Shown: positions 7,440 to 15,865 of the stretch, piece by piece | Layout: each line of letters starts with the position of its first letter | Position numbering within the stretch: position 1 is the stretch's first letter | NCBI GenBank assembly: GCA_964649385.1 | Contig: CAZYRA010000001.1 | Location: forward strand, 1 to 35,240 | Direction: 5' to 3' | Source of the DNA: UBA5760 sp964649385 | GTDB taxonomy: Bacteria > Chloroflexota > Dehalococcoidia > Dehalococcoidales > UBA5760 | DNA: 35,240 nucleotides | Translations under genes and position numbers: made by a program | Notes under the pieces: model-generated | Databases searched by the model: none | The model's input: the letters and a program-made list of their open reading frames with translations, nothing else | What the model was told of the DNA's origin: nothing

Positions 7440-8279
7440 ATGACTTCGGTAAAGGTCGTCGAAAAAATAGCTGAGATGAGGAGCTTGAGGCGGGGGCTTG
7501 CCGAACCAGTTGGTTTTGTGCCCACGATGGGCTATCTCCACGAGGGTCATCTCTCTCTGGTGAGGGGGGCTAGGGCGGAAAGTCACTCGGTGGTGGCTAG
7601 CATATTTGTTAACCCGACGCAGTTTGGTCCGCGGGAAGATTTTGCCAACTACCCTCGTGATATCGAGCGTGATCTGGATTTGCTGGCAAAAGAGGCGGCT
7701 GATGTTGTCTTTGTGCCCTCAGCCGTTGAGATGTATCCCGAGCGGTTTGATGTCTATGTGGATGGCGGCAAAGTAACCGAGCGTCTGGAGGGTGACTGCC
7801 GTCCTGGTCACTTCAGAGGGGTTACTACCGTGGTTGCCAAGCTGTTTAATATCGTCCGTCCGACCAGGGCCTATTTCGGACAGAAAGATGCCCAGCAGAC
7901 GGTGGTGATTAAGAAGATGGTGGCTGACCTTAATATGGACCTGGAAGTCGTTACTCTGCCTACGGTGCGTGAACCGGACGGGCTGGCGATGAGTAGCCGT
8001 AATACCTACCTTAACCCCGCCGAGCGCCGGGCGGCATTAATTCTCTATCAGGCGCTCCATCTGGTGCAGAGGCTCTGGTTGAAGGGAGAAAAGGATGCCG
8101 GACGCCTGCGGCGGGAGATGATAGCGCTGATTCAGAGAGAGCCGTTAGCCAGTATTGATTACATCTCTGTAGCCGATGCCGGGACCTTGGACGAACTGGA
8201 TGAAATTAAGCCGCCGGCTTTAGTCTCACTGGCGGTGAGAATCGGAAGGACTAGACTTATCGATAATATCGTGCTATAA
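7440..8279 (+). CDS. panC: Pantothenate synthetase (pantoate-beta-alanine ligase)
   Basis: 279-residue PanC, joining pantoate and beta-alanine with ATP. The nucleotidyltransferase HIGH-type motif is PTMGYLHEGH at about residues 28-37, with FGQKDAQQ in the middle and the MSSRN signature after LA in the C-terminal half. The start at 7440 gives the usual family N terminus (KVVEKIAEMR) and has a purine-rich GGGGGGTGAGG upstream, though 12 bases away; an in-frame ATG at 7410 would add ten residues. Last gene of the operon, followed by a strong terminator. Confidence 0.95.
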   Translation: MTSVKVVEKIAEMRSLRRGLAEPVGFVPTMGYLHEGHLSLVRGARAESHSVVASIFVNPTQFGPREDFANYPRDIERDLDLLAKEAADVVFVPSAVEMYPERFDVYVDGGKVTERLEGDCRPGHFRGVTTVVAKLFNIVRPTRAYFGQKDAQQTVVIKKMVADLNMDLEVVTLPTVREPDGLAMSSRNTYLNPAERRAALILYQALHLVQRLWLKGEKDAGRLRREMIALIQREPLASIDYISVADAGTLDELDEIKPPALVSLAVRIGRTRLIDNIVL

Positions 8280-8332
8280 TTTCTTTTTCAGACGTGTTCT
8301 ACGGCTTCTTGTAGGCTTTAGACCATACTTAG

Positions 8333-8365
8333 AAGGGGCAGAGTTTATCTTTGCCCCTTTTTGTT
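8333..8365 (+). terminator. Terminator of the pantothenate operon
   Basis: AAGGGGCA (8333-8340) pairs with TGCCCCTT (8352-8359), 11-base loop, followed by a T-rich run. It lies between panC and the convergent DUF89 gene. Confidence 0.8.
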
Positions 8366-8395
8366 TCCGGTGAAAGCGGGGTTGTGTTGCAGGGC

Positions 8396-9268
8396 TCATT
8401 GAGATAAGGACAGGGCTTGTTTCTTGAGGATAGCATCACCAACACCTACACCCAGTAGTTCGGCAATTACTTCACACTTGGCCTTAAGTAGGAAAAAGAT
8501 GTTCCCCTCTTCTTCACTCAAAGACTCGAAGTTCCCCTGCCCCTTGGCAATGATAGTATCGGCGGCATGATAGAGCTTAAGCATATGGGTAGAGCACTGA
8601 GCAAGAATGGTGGCTGGAGCATCGGAGCCGCTGGACATAAGATTGGCCACCCTATCCAGTCCAATATATCTCGCATCAGTCATGGTGGCATCGTTTATGA
8701 TTGGACTCTCTCTGACCACAAAGTCAATGTGAATGTCCTTAATCTGCTTGATTTCCTCAATAAGTATCCTATCAAATACAATCTCACCGGCATTGTCTCC
8801 CAGGTACAGGATATGTTGGGAGTCATTAATACTGCTATAGAACTTATCGTAATCATTAATGCTCAGCCCGGCAGCTAGTGCAGAGGCGATGATGGAGTTG
8901 ATGTCAGCATACTTGGAAGTGGGCCCTAGGTCGATAGAGTTGCCGCCGATTGCCAGCTTGCTGGCGGTAAGCAGGGGGTCATCGGAATTAGCCACCGTCT
9001 CTTTCAGACGGGGATAGAGAGCGAGAGCTTTTTCATTGGCTCTTCGCTTTTCCTCGCGGTATGGGTCGTGGTTACCAGTGGTCTGGCAGGTGATACGGTA
9101 GACCTGCTGAGCGATCTCCGGCGGAGTAACGTCGAGCGGTAATTCCGGTATCAGGCTGGATACTGCATTCAGCACCCGACGGTGGACATTTATGTCATCA
9201 GTGGTTACCCTGGCAACCCCCAGGGCCTGCCTTAAGAAGCAAGGTATACAATCCAGATAGGTCTTCAA
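8396..9268 (-). CDS. DUF89/ARMT1-family damage-control phosphatase
   Basis: About 290 residues. The DUF89 family comprises metal-dependent phosphatases that remove damaged or overflow phosphometabolites; some members act on 4'-phosphopantetheine. Visible marks are the N-terminal CIPC pair (DCIPCFLRQAL), GNSIDLG at about 109-115, and the metal-binding core LGDNAGEIVFDR at about 156-167. This is the subgroup with N-terminal cysteines, found mainly in archaea and anaerobic bacteria. Start: the ATG at 9274 touches the GGAGG ribosome site, whereas the TTG two codons later (9268) is spaced 6 bases from it and gives the usual MKTYLDCIPC beginning, so TTG is preferred. It ends the long minus-strand run and is convergent to the pantothenate operon; substrate unknown. 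Confidence 0.85.
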   Translation of the reverse strand: MKTYLDCIPCFLRQALGVARVTTDDINVHRRVLNAVSSLIPELPLDVTPPEIAQQVYRITCQTTGNHDPYREEKRRANEKALALYPRLKETVANSDDPLLTASKLAIGGNSIDLGPTSKYADINSIIASALAAGLSINDYDKFYSSINDSQHILYLGDNAGEIVFDRILIEEIKQIKDIHIDFVVRESPIINDATMTDARYIGLDRVANLMSSGSDAPATILAQCSTHMLKLYHAADTIIAKGQGNFESLSEEEGNIFFLLKAKCEVIAELLGVGVGDAILKKQALSLSQ

Positions 9269-9305
9269 GAACATCCTCCATTCGTTTTAGAGTCAAAGGA
9301 GCACC

Positions 9306-10295
9306 TCACTCCATAGCAAGGATTTCTTCTAAAGAAGATAGGAAAATATCATTCTCCTCCGGGGTACCGATGGATACCCTGATGAACTGGGAGGGGAACT
9401 GATTTGAGGGGTCAAACACTAACACTCCCCGCTCTTTGAGTTTTCTGGCTGCGTTTGCTTGACTGGTGCGCATGAGGAGGAAGTTAGTGCTGCTGGGGTA
9501 GACCTCTACCCCCATCGCGGATGCTTTCTGGCTTACCCTTTCCCTCTCCTCGCTGACCAGTGCAACATTGTTTGTCATATATTCAATATCCTTCAGGGCG
9601 GCTACGGTGGCGTAGACGCTTGGTGTCGTCGGTCTGAGGGCGACCTCCAAGCTGGAGAGGTCCTTCTGCACGGCTTCTCCGGCGATCATATAGCCTACCT
9701 TTAGCCCGGCTAAACCGAAGGCCTTGCTCATAGTTCGGGTGACGATAAGGTTGGTACATTCTTTCACCATATCGATAACGCTGAAATCGGCGAATTCATA
9801 GTAGCTTTCATCTACCAGTAGCACGCCGCTTGAGCTCTCACAGAGCCTCTTAGTTGAACCCCTATCCAGAAGTAGTCTTCCCGTCGGGTTATTGGGGCTA
9901 TCTATTACCACTAGGGCGGCGCTCCTTGCCTCATCAATAAGAGGCTCCAGGGGCAAGCTGAAGGAGGGCATTGTTAGTCTAACCTTCAACACCTTCGTCC
10001 CCAGCGATTCTGCGACCCGGGTAATAATGAAGAAGGTGGGGTCTATGATGACGATTTTCCCTCTTCTTGAGAAGAGATGAAGGAGCTGGCCGAGCAGTAT
10101 CTCGACCCCGGAGGTGACAAAGACTGACTCCTCGGCTGTACCACAGTAGTTGGAGAGCGCCCTTTTTAGCTCACCTATTTCCTTTATCGTGGCGTAGTGG
10201 TTTATCCCTTGCAGGCCTTTCCTGGCGGCTTCAATCACGTTGGCCGGGGGAGGATATGGAAGTTCATTTCGGTTTAATTCAATAATCTCGCTCAC
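9306..10295 (-). CDS. Histidinol-phosphate aminotransferase-like PLP enzyme
   Basis: 329-residue fold-type I aminotransferase of the HisC/CobD branch. SPNNPTG (133-139) contacts the cofactor, VDESYYEF follows with the PLP-ring Asp162 and Tyr, and Lys191 in SKAFGLAGLKVGY is the Schiff-base lysine; RVSIGT near the C terminus holds the substrate-carboxylate Arg. Slightly shorter than typical HisC (about 350). GTG start with a GAGGTGG site. It is not beside other histidine genes but in a run with Fe-S and cofactor genes, so the substrate could be histidinol phosphate, threonine phosphate or another amino acid; the symbol is left open. 12 bases separate it from the NAD-kinase-like gene. Confidence 0.85.
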   Translation of the reverse strand: MSEIIELNRNELPYPPPANVIEAARKGLQGINHYATIKEIGELKRALSNYCGTAEESVFVTSGVEILLGQLLHLFSRRGKIVIIDPTFFIITRVAESLGTKVLKVRLTMPSFSLPLEPLIDEARSAALVVIDSPNNPTGRLLLDRGSTKRLCESSSGVLLVDESYYEFADFSVIDMVKECTNLIVTRTMSKAFGLAGLKVGYMIAGEAVQKDLSSLEVALRPTTPSVYATVAALKDIEYMTNNVALVSEERERVSQKASAMGVEVYPSSTNFLLMRTSQANAARKLKERGVLVFDPSNQFPSQFIRVSIGTPEENDIFLSSLEEILAME

Positions 10296-10307
10296 CAGGA
10301 GCCACCT

Positions 10308-11411
10308 CTAAGCGACCTTCATTATTACTTCTTCATTATAGTGGGTTACTATTTTCATGTAGCCTTTTAGCTTTCTATCTACTTCGGCATCATTAGTATC
10401 AACCCTCAAGCAGGTCACCCTGTTTATCTTGTCTCTGGTGGCTACTACGAAGATGTCCTCTTTCTCAACAAGCTTGAGTACGGCAGGGGAGAATTCCTGA
10501 TTTCCCCTACCGAAGATAAAGGCGTTACCACCGATAGGCGAGATAATGATTTTTGCTTTGGGGTAGCGCTTGAGCAGATCCAGGATCCTTTTTTCGTTCA
10601 GGTTCTCCGCCACCAGTTTGTTATTGTAGACAGCATCCACGCCGAGTAGTGTTTTCTTGATATTGAGCCCTTCCGCTATCGCAGTGGTGGTTGTGCCAGC
10701 CCCGAGCAGGTACAGCGTATCTCCTATCATGCCTTCAATGATGTAGCGTGCGATTTCCGCCTGATTTTCCTGGGATGATTCACTGGGGATAGTAGCCTCC
10801 TTCCCCGACTGCACCAGCCCCATTACTTCGGGGACTTTCAGGTAGCCATAAAGCTTACTCTCCAGCCTCCCTTCACGGTAGGCCTCTTCGTTGATATCCA
10901 GGACCTCTTTTTCCGAGATGCTGGTATTATCATCGATAAAGGCATCAACAATCTCAGCCGCCGCTATGGCATTAACTGCAAATACGGAACCGAACATCTT
11001 TACCCCTGACGGGACCCCAATGACCGGAGTCTTCAGCCCCACGGTATCATAGATGTCCCGGGCGGTGCCATCACCACCGACAAACACCAGTAAGTCGACT
11101 TTCTCGCTCATCTCCAGGCCAATTCTCCTCGTGTCGTCAGCCGATGTTGTTTCACCGGGTAGTGAAGACACCGTGGTAAAGTTGATGCCGACATCTCTGG
11201 CAACGTCCTCCCCCATCTTACCAGGGGCCGCGAGAAGGAGTAGCTCATCCTCATGTTTGAGGTGGGACAGGAATACCCTTGTCCTGGCCGGGGTTACCGG
11301 CTCTGCACCTAACTCGATAGCCGCACGGTACATTCTGCCGTCTGTCCCCTTCAGCCCGACGCTGCCCCCCATCCCCGCTACCGGGTTCACTATCAGGCCT
11401 ATCCTTTTCAC
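10308..11411 (-). CDS. ATP-NAD kinase-like protein (COG3199 type)
   Basis: 367 residues with the NAD kinase/diacylglycerol kinase fold. VNPVAGMGG (8-16) is the first nucleotide loop, GGDGTARD (112-119) the diagnostic GGDGT motif, and GVPSGVKMFGSVFA follows as in this family. The C-terminal part (LLGAGTTTTAIAEGL, IISPIGGNAFIFGRGNQE) is the long extension typical of COG3199-type proteins, longer than housekeeping NadK (about 290). The likely activity is phosphorylation of NAD or a related cofactor, but substrate choice in this subgroup is not settled. GTG start; it ends in TAG, and the upstream radical SAM gene stops 9 bases before it. Confidence 0.82.
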   Translation of the reverse strand: MKRIGLIVNPVAGMGGSVGLKGTDGRMYRAAIELGAEPVTPARTRVFLSHLKHEDELLLLAAPGKMGEDVARDVGINFTTVSSLPGETTSADDTRRIGLEMSEKVDLLVFVGGDGTARDIYDTVGLKTPVIGVPSGVKMFGSVFAVNAIAAAEIVDAFIDDNTSISEKEVLDINEEAYREGRLESKLYGYLKVPEVMGLVQSGKEATIPSESSQENQAEIARYIIEGMIGDTLYLLGAGTTTTAIAEGLNIKKTLLGVDAVYNNKLVAENLNEKRILDLLKRYPKAKIIISPIGGNAFIFGRGNQEFSPAVLKLVEKEDIFVVATRDKINRVTCLRVDTNDAEVDRKLKGYMKIVTHYNEEVIMKVA

Positions 11412-11420
11412 AGTATTTGC

Positions 11421-12416
11421 CTATTTCTCCTCTCTGTCGGCCCACTTTCCCGGCTGCTTTATAACCTGGGCCCTATCGGGCAGTTTCCGCATATAGAATT
11501 TCTTTCCTTGATATTCCAGCTCTACCAGGGCGTCATCCTTGATTAGCCTTTCTATCACTGCCCAATCGTCCCCCGTCTTCTTCAGGAATGCTATCACGGC
11601 TTCTTCTCTCATAGGGTGTACTGAAGTAATGCCAAGCAGGTCATTTTTAACGTTACCGGTGGAGGCAAAGGCGTTCCCTTCGTAGCCGATCAGATACTCG
11701 ACGCCGCTTAATCTCTCCGAGAAGACTTGGTATGCCATATTTATCGCTGACTCAGCAGCAGCCCTTATCTCTTTTCTTGCTGGTGGTCTGGTTGGGATAG
11801 CCAGGTAGGCCTTGTCCGGCTTCAGCTTTACCAGGAAATTAGCTATTTTCTCCAGTTCTTCACTGTTATCATTGAAACCCTGGACAAGCATAGTCTCGGT
11901 AGTCAACTCACCCTTAAAGGTGCTGGCGAAATCACGCATACCACCCAGGATCGCTTCGAGCTCCAGGGATTTATGGGGTCGGATAATCCGGCGCCAGACC
12001 TCTTCGCTTACGGCATCGATTTTTAGTGAGACCCAATCGGCTTTTTCCAGGTCCTCCCTGACGTCTTCACGCCAGATGAGGGAGGCATTGGTAATAACGG
12101 CAATCTTGGTGGCGAGTGGCTTTAACAGTCCAATCTCTTCGCCCAGGTTAGTATCTAGGGTAGGCTCACCATCGGGGACAAAGGTCAGATATTCTACCGT
12201 CTCCCCGTTCTCTTTGACCTTTCTCACCTGTTCTGTTACTGCCAGGGCAACCTCTCCCGCTTGGTAGAAGGTGGCTCTATCGACCTGCATATTGATGGTA
12301 TTACCGAGCTGACAGTAGACGCAGGCATAGGTACATATCTTGGGCGGGATATTATTGATACCCAGGCTACGTCCTAATCGCCGGGATGGGACTGGGCCAT
12401 AGCTAATAGAATTCAT
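11421..12416 (-). CDS. Radical SAM protein, COG0731 type
   Basis: 331-residue radical SAM enzyme. The cluster motif is Cys28-x3-Cys32-x2-Cys35 in ICTYACVYCQLG, preceded by the family opening YGPVPSRRLGRSLGIN. FVPDGEPTLD serves as the SAM-binding GGE-type segment. The protein resembles COG0731, which includes the archaeal wyosine synthase TYW1, but bacterial members of this shorter group have no established product. The C-terminal 80 residues are a winged-helix-like region (MREEAVIAFLKKTGDDWAVIERLIKDD). Its ATG overlaps the MobB stop by four bases (ATGA), indicating coupled translation, and AAGGAGAGG serves as ribosome site. Ends in TAG. Confidence 0.85.
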   Translation of the reverse strand: MNSISYGPVPSRRLGRSLGINNIPPKICTYACVYCQLGNTINMQVDRATFYQAGEVALAVTEQVRKVKENGETVEYLTFVPDGEPTLDTNLGEEIGLLKPLATKIAVITNASLIWREDVREDLEKADWVSLKIDAVSEEVWRRIIRPHKSLELEAILGGMRDFASTFKGELTTETMLVQGFNDNSEELEKIANFLVKLKPDKAYLAIPTRPPARKEIRAAAESAINMAYQVFSERLSGVEYLIGYEGNAFASTGNVKNDLLGITSVHPMREEAVIAFLKKTGDDWAVIERLIKDDALVELEYQGKKFYMRKLPDRAQVIKQPGKWADREEK

Positions 12417-13072
12417 TGCCCCTCTCCTTTCGTGCCTCGTCTCAGAAAAATATCAAGGCTCTTGACCTCCCCTACTCCCTTTAGAGAAGAGACCATCCCC
12501 AACAGGGTATTGGTAATGAACTCCTTGGGAAAGGTACTAAGTGGTGTAGGAACGTTATTGATATAGAGAGAGGTCCTCTCTAGCTGGGGTATTATCATAC
12601 CTTTTTCCAGGAGGTCGGCTAGACCTTTAATGTCCTCCAAGGAAAACTGTCTTACTTTGCTCTCCAGCGGTTCATCACTGGCGATGGCGATAAGCTTCTT
12701 GATATCGTTCAAGGTAGGGCCGACCTCCCTGCGGTGTACCTCTATCTTGGGGGCATCGCCTTGCTTAAAACCCTCGGTAATAATGAGGTCACATTCTTCG
12801 CCCAGCAGGCGGGCTAGCTCACCGGGCGTAATTTCTTCCCTGACCGGCTTGATTAGCACAACCTTGCCCGGGGAACTGAGGATAGTGGAGTGGCTTCCTG
12901 CCCTAATGTGACGCCAGCTGTCCTTACCCGGTTCATCAAGGTTAATGTCCCGGTAGGTGTGCTTGATGGTGGCTATCTGATAGCCCCTTCCGGTCAGTTC
13001 AGCGAGCAGCTTCTCGATAAGGGTCGTCTTGCCCGATTTCGATCTGCCGACGATGGAAACTATGGGAGGCAT
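12413..13072 (-). CDS. mobB: MobB-like molybdopterin-guanine dinucleotide adapter GTPase
   Basis: 219-residue P-loop protein. Walker A GRSKSGKTT lies at about 9-17, with the MobB pattern LIEKLLAELTGRGYQIATIKHTYRD directly after, HIRAGS further on, and LIITEGFKQ as the switch-like segment. MobB assists MobA in forming the bis-MGD cofactor for molybdenum and tungsten enzymes such as formate dehydrogenase. The C-terminal about 60 residues (NNVPTPLSTFPKEFITNTLLGMVSSLKG) are an extension beyond basic MobB (about 170) and contain no motif I recognise. Coupled to the radical SAM gene. Confidence 0.88.
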   Translation of the reverse strand: MPPIVSIVGRSKSGKTTLIEKLLAELTGRGYQIATIKHTYRDINLDEPGKDSWRHIRAGSHSTILSSPGKVVLIKPVREEITPGELARLLGEECDLIITEGFKQGDAPKIEVHRREVGPTLNDIKKLIAIASDEPLESKVRQFSLEDIKGLADLLEKGMIIPQLERTSLYINNVPTPLSTFPKEFITNTLLGMVSSLKGVGEVKSLDIFLRRGTKGEGQ

Positions 13073-13092
13073 TTTTCATATTCTCCTTAATG

Positions 13093-13542
13093 TTAATGCT
13101 TGCGGTAGGCTCTTTTCCAGGGCTCCTTCTGGAAAGCCAGGTAGTCCTTGGCCGCCTTTTTCAGGGTATCTGCGGCAAGAAGGGCACAGTGTTGGTGACT
13201 TTCCGGCAGCCCACCCAAGGCACCCAGGATATCCTGCTGGCTGACCCTGAGGACTTCACCCACGGTTTTTCCCTTGATCAACTCGGTGACTATGCTCCCC
13301 GTCGAGATAGTGGCGGCACAGCCGTCAGTTGCAAAGCTGGCAGCGATAACTACGCCGCCGCTTATCTTGAGCCATATCTCCATGGTATCGCCGCATGGTC
13401 CGGTAATTCTGCCGAATGCGTCGGCATCCTTCATATCCCCCAGATTTCTCGGGTGCAGGGCATGGTCGACCACTTCACCGCTGTATGCCTCTCTCATCTT
13501 CGCCTCAATGAGGTCTTCATATTCCTGGTGTCCTGAAATCAT
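13093..13542 (-). CDS. NifU/IscU-type iron-sulfur cluster scaffold
   Basis: 149-residue NifU N-terminal-domain protein that builds Fe-S clusters before transfer to apoproteins. The three scaffold cysteines are present: Cys50 in GPCGDTMEI (with Asp52), Cys75 in DGCAATI, and Cys119 in HQHCALLAADTL. The HPRNLGDM stretch in the N-terminal third is typical of anaerobe versions. No cysteine desulfurase gene is adjacent. It lies 5 bases downstream of the Mrp-type ATPase gene, a common pairing of scaffold and carrier. Confidence 0.93.
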   Translation of the reverse strand: MISGHQEYEDLIEAKMREAYSGEVVDHALHPRNLGDMKDADAFGRITGPCGDTMEIWLKISGGVVIAASFATDGCAATISTGSIVTELIKGKTVGEVLRVSQQDILGALGGLPESHQHCALLAADTLKKAAKDYLAFQKEPWKRAYRKH

Positions 13543-13547
13543 CTCGT

Positions 13548-14567
13548 TTAGCCCCCGGATTTCTCTGTTGTCGGCAGCGATAGTGCTCTGGTAAGGGCTT
13601 GAGCCATGCTGCTAAAGGCATCCGAGCTGTAGCGTTCTATGTTCCCCTCGTCGCATAACTTGGCTAGCTCCGGGTCGATGGGTAACACTCCCAGTAGTGG
13701 TGCACCGGCCGCTTGTGCCATCTCCTTCCCCTTCCCTTTACCAAAAAGCTCAATCTTCTTGTCTATCTCGGGTACATACAGATAGCTCATATTCTCAATT
13801 ACCCCCAGGATGGGCTTGTCCATCTTCTTGGCCATACTGACCGCTTTCTTGACTATCATATTGGTCAGGTCCTGGGGAGTGGAAACAATGATTATCCCCG
13901 ATACCGGCAGGGTTTGCATTACGGTCAGGGGGGCATCAGCGGTCCCCGGTGGCAGGTCGACAATTAGGTAATCGAGACTACCCCAGACCACCTCCTCCCA
14001 GAACTGGGTAATCGCCTTGGAGATGAGGGGGCCACGCCAGATAACGGCATCCTCCTCCTGGGGCAGCAGAAGATTAAAGGATATCATCTCGATGCCGGAC
14101 CGGGAGAGTACCGGCATAATCCCGGTATTACTGCCCCCGGGCCGCTCGTTGATACCCAGCATTTTGGGGATACTGGGTCCGGTGATATCCGCATCCAGAA
14201 TACCTACTTCGTAACCCTGCCGTCTGAGGGCTATCGCGGTAAGGCTGGCTACCAGAGATTTGCCTACCCCGCCCTTACCGCTCATCACGGCGATAACGGA
14301 TTTGATTTGATTTAGCTCTGCCGGCTTAACCTCGACAAATTCTACCTGTACGCTATCGGCTCCGCTCAGTCCCCCGACAGCTTCCTTTACCTTATTCCTG
14401 AGCCAGTCCTGAGCCGTTTCGCCTAAGGCTGATGAAGCCAGGGTAATACTGACCTTGCCGTCCGAGACCGCTACCTGCCGCACCAGGTTCAGCATTACCA
14501 GGCTGCGCTTAACGCCCGGAACCAGCACCTCATTCAGGCTTTCTCTTACCTGTTCCTCAGTTACCAT
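13548..14567 (-). CDS. Mrp/ApbC-family P-loop ATPase (Fe-S carrier family)
   Basis: 339 residues: an N-terminal DUF59-like domain (about 1-75) and a ParA/MinD-type ATPase with the deviant Walker A SGKGGVGKS (96-104), switch LDADITGPSIPKMLG and Walker B-like LIVDLPPGTAD (201-211). Mrp/NBP35 proteins bind and transfer [4Fe-4S] clusters at a dimer interface through a CxxC located after IENMSY. Here the sequence is IENMSYLYVPEIDKK (about 258-271), so both cysteines are missing. Ribosome site CAGGAG before ATG. Coupled with the NifU-like scaffold downstream. Confidence 0.92.
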   Translation of the reverse strand: MVTEEQVRESLNEVLVPGVKRSLVMLNLVRQVAVSDGKVSITLASSALGETAQDWLRNKVKEAVGGLSGADSVQVEFVEVKPAELNQIKSVIAVMSGKGGVGKSLVASLTAIALRRQGYEVGILDADITGPSIPKMLGINERPGGSNTGIMPVLSRSGIEMISFNLLLPQEEDAVIWRGPLISKAITQFWEEVVWGSLDYLIVDLPPGTADAPLTVMQTLPVSGIIIVSTPQDLTNMIVKKAVSMAKKMDKPILGVIENMSYLYVPEIDKKIELFGKGKGKEMAQAAGAPLLGVLPIDPELAKLCDEGNIERYSSDAFSSMAQALTRALSLPTTEKSGG

Positions 14568-14627
14568 CGTAGTCTCCTGCCATTATTTTTAGCTTACATA
14601 ATGTTTTGCCTGGGAAATCCCCCACAA

Positions 14628-14966
14628 CTAATGGTCGCAGACATCCTCACCTGTTTTTAGGGTGCCAGCCAAGTAGCTTAGTACGGCCTTCTCCGGGTCG
14701 CTCTCCAGTACGTTAATAACAACCTTGATGCGGCTCTGAATGAACAGGTTCTGTGCACGGGAGCCCATACCACCGGCGATAACGACGGAAACACCCTCCT
14801 CAGCCAGCCATCTGGGCAGAAAGCCGGGCTCGTGTCCCGGTGAGGAGACCAGCTCCTTGTTCACAATCTCTCTTTTCTCTTCATTAACATCGATCAACGC
14901 AAACTGATCGCAGTGGCCGAAATGCTGGGACAGCATGCCACTACTTATCGGTACCGCATACCTCAT
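14628..14966 (-). CDS. NifX/NifB-type dinitrogenase cofactor-like protein
   Basis: 112 residues, one complete NifX-type domain. It begins RYAVPISSGMLSQHFGHCDQF, where SQHFGHC is the signature of this fold, and contains VIAGGMGSRAQNLF as the second family block. In nitrogen fixers the domain binds FeMo-cofactor precursors; in anaerobes it is common in non-Nif gene clusters, including the orange protein that carries a Mo/Cu/S cluster. No nif genes are near. Ends in TAG and lies between the ferredoxin-MinD pair and Mrp. Confidence 0.9.
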   Translation of the reverse strand: MRYAVPISSGMLSQHFGHCDQFALIDVNEEKREIVNKELVSSPGHEPGFLPRWLAEEGVSVVIAGGMGSRAQNLFIQSRIKVVINVLESDPEKAVLSYLAGTLKTGEDVCDH

Positions 14967-15004
14967 GTATTAATTCCCCCTCTGTCTATCTTCTTAGTCC
15001 CTTT

Positions 15005-15865
15005 TCAGGGCTGGTATCTGGTAATAGATTGCCATAGCCTTTCTATCTCGCGACTGACCCGGTTCCGGGAGTACTCCACTACCGGAATTCCCTTAATCAG
15101 TGCCTTGGTTACTGAGGTATCGAAGGGAATTTGCGCAACTACCTCTATCCCCTGGCTCTGGCAGTAGTCTTCGATTTGGCGGCTGTTATCTTGGTTTATA
15201 TCGCACTTATTTATACAAACTATAACAGGAACGGCAAAGTGGTGGCAAACGCTGATAACCCGCTTAAGGTCGTGTATTCCGGATAGGGTTGGCTCGGTGA
15301 CAATCACTGCCAGGCTCACCCCGGATAGGGAGGAGATGACCGGGCAGCCGGTGCCTGGTGGCCCGTCGCTGATAATGTAATCAAGCCCCCCTTCTTCGGC
15401 GATTTGTTTTGCCTTCTGTCGGACTATGGCCACCAACTTGCCCGAGTTCTCTTGGGCCACCCCCAGTCTGGCGTGAACCAGAGGGCCATAGCGTGTTTCC
15501 GAGATAAACCAGTGCCCGGAGAGACTCTGCTGCATTGTGATGGCATCCATCGGGCAGATATTATAGCAGAATCGACAGCCTTCACAGGAGACCGGGTCAA
15601 CCTTAAATTCGTCGCTTATCGCCTCGAAGCGGCAGACTTCTCGGCAGAGCCCGCACCCGGTGCATTTATCTTCTGTGATAACCGCCTTTTCTCCGCTCCA
15701 GAACTCCTGCTTCTGCTGGGAAGTTGGTTTAAGGAGCAGATAAAGGTCAGCTGCATCCACATCACAGTCAACCATGACCTTACTTTTAGCCAGGCTGGCC
15801 AGAGAAGCGACTACACTTGTCTTACCGGTCCCTCCTTTACCGCTTAAGATGGTGATCTCTTTCAC
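15005..15865 (-). CDS. MinD-type ATPase with two inserted [4Fe-4S] ferredoxin motifs (second copy)
   Basis: 286 residues. Deviant Walker A GKGGTGKT lies at 9-16 and MVDCDVDAADLYLLL follows. Two complete [4Fe-4S] motifs are inserted at Cys68/71/74/78 and Cys94/97/100/104, then the MinD fold resumes with ISDGPPGTGCPV. This is the COG1149 family, which often occurs as tandem paralogues beside NifX-type genes. Start is GTG; the TAG stop of the preceding paralogue shares its last base with this start (TAGTG), so translation is coupled. Likely a redox-linked ATP switch or cluster loader for the neighbouring NifX-like proteins; the substrate is not known. Confidence 0.92.
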   Translation of the reverse strand: MKEITILSGKGGTGKTSVVASLASLAKSKVMVDCDVDAADLYLLLKPTSQQKQEFWSGEKAVITEDKCTGCGLCREVCRFEAISDEFKVDPVSCEGCRFCYNICPMDAITMQQSLSGHWFISETRYGPLVHARLGVAQENSGKLVAIVRQKAKQIAEEGGLDYIISDGPPGTGCPVISSLSGVSLAVIVTEPTLSGIHDLKRVISVCHHFAVPVIVCINKCDINQDNSRQIEDYCQSQGIEVVAQIPFDTSVTKALIKGIPVVEYSRNRVSREIERLWQSITRYQP

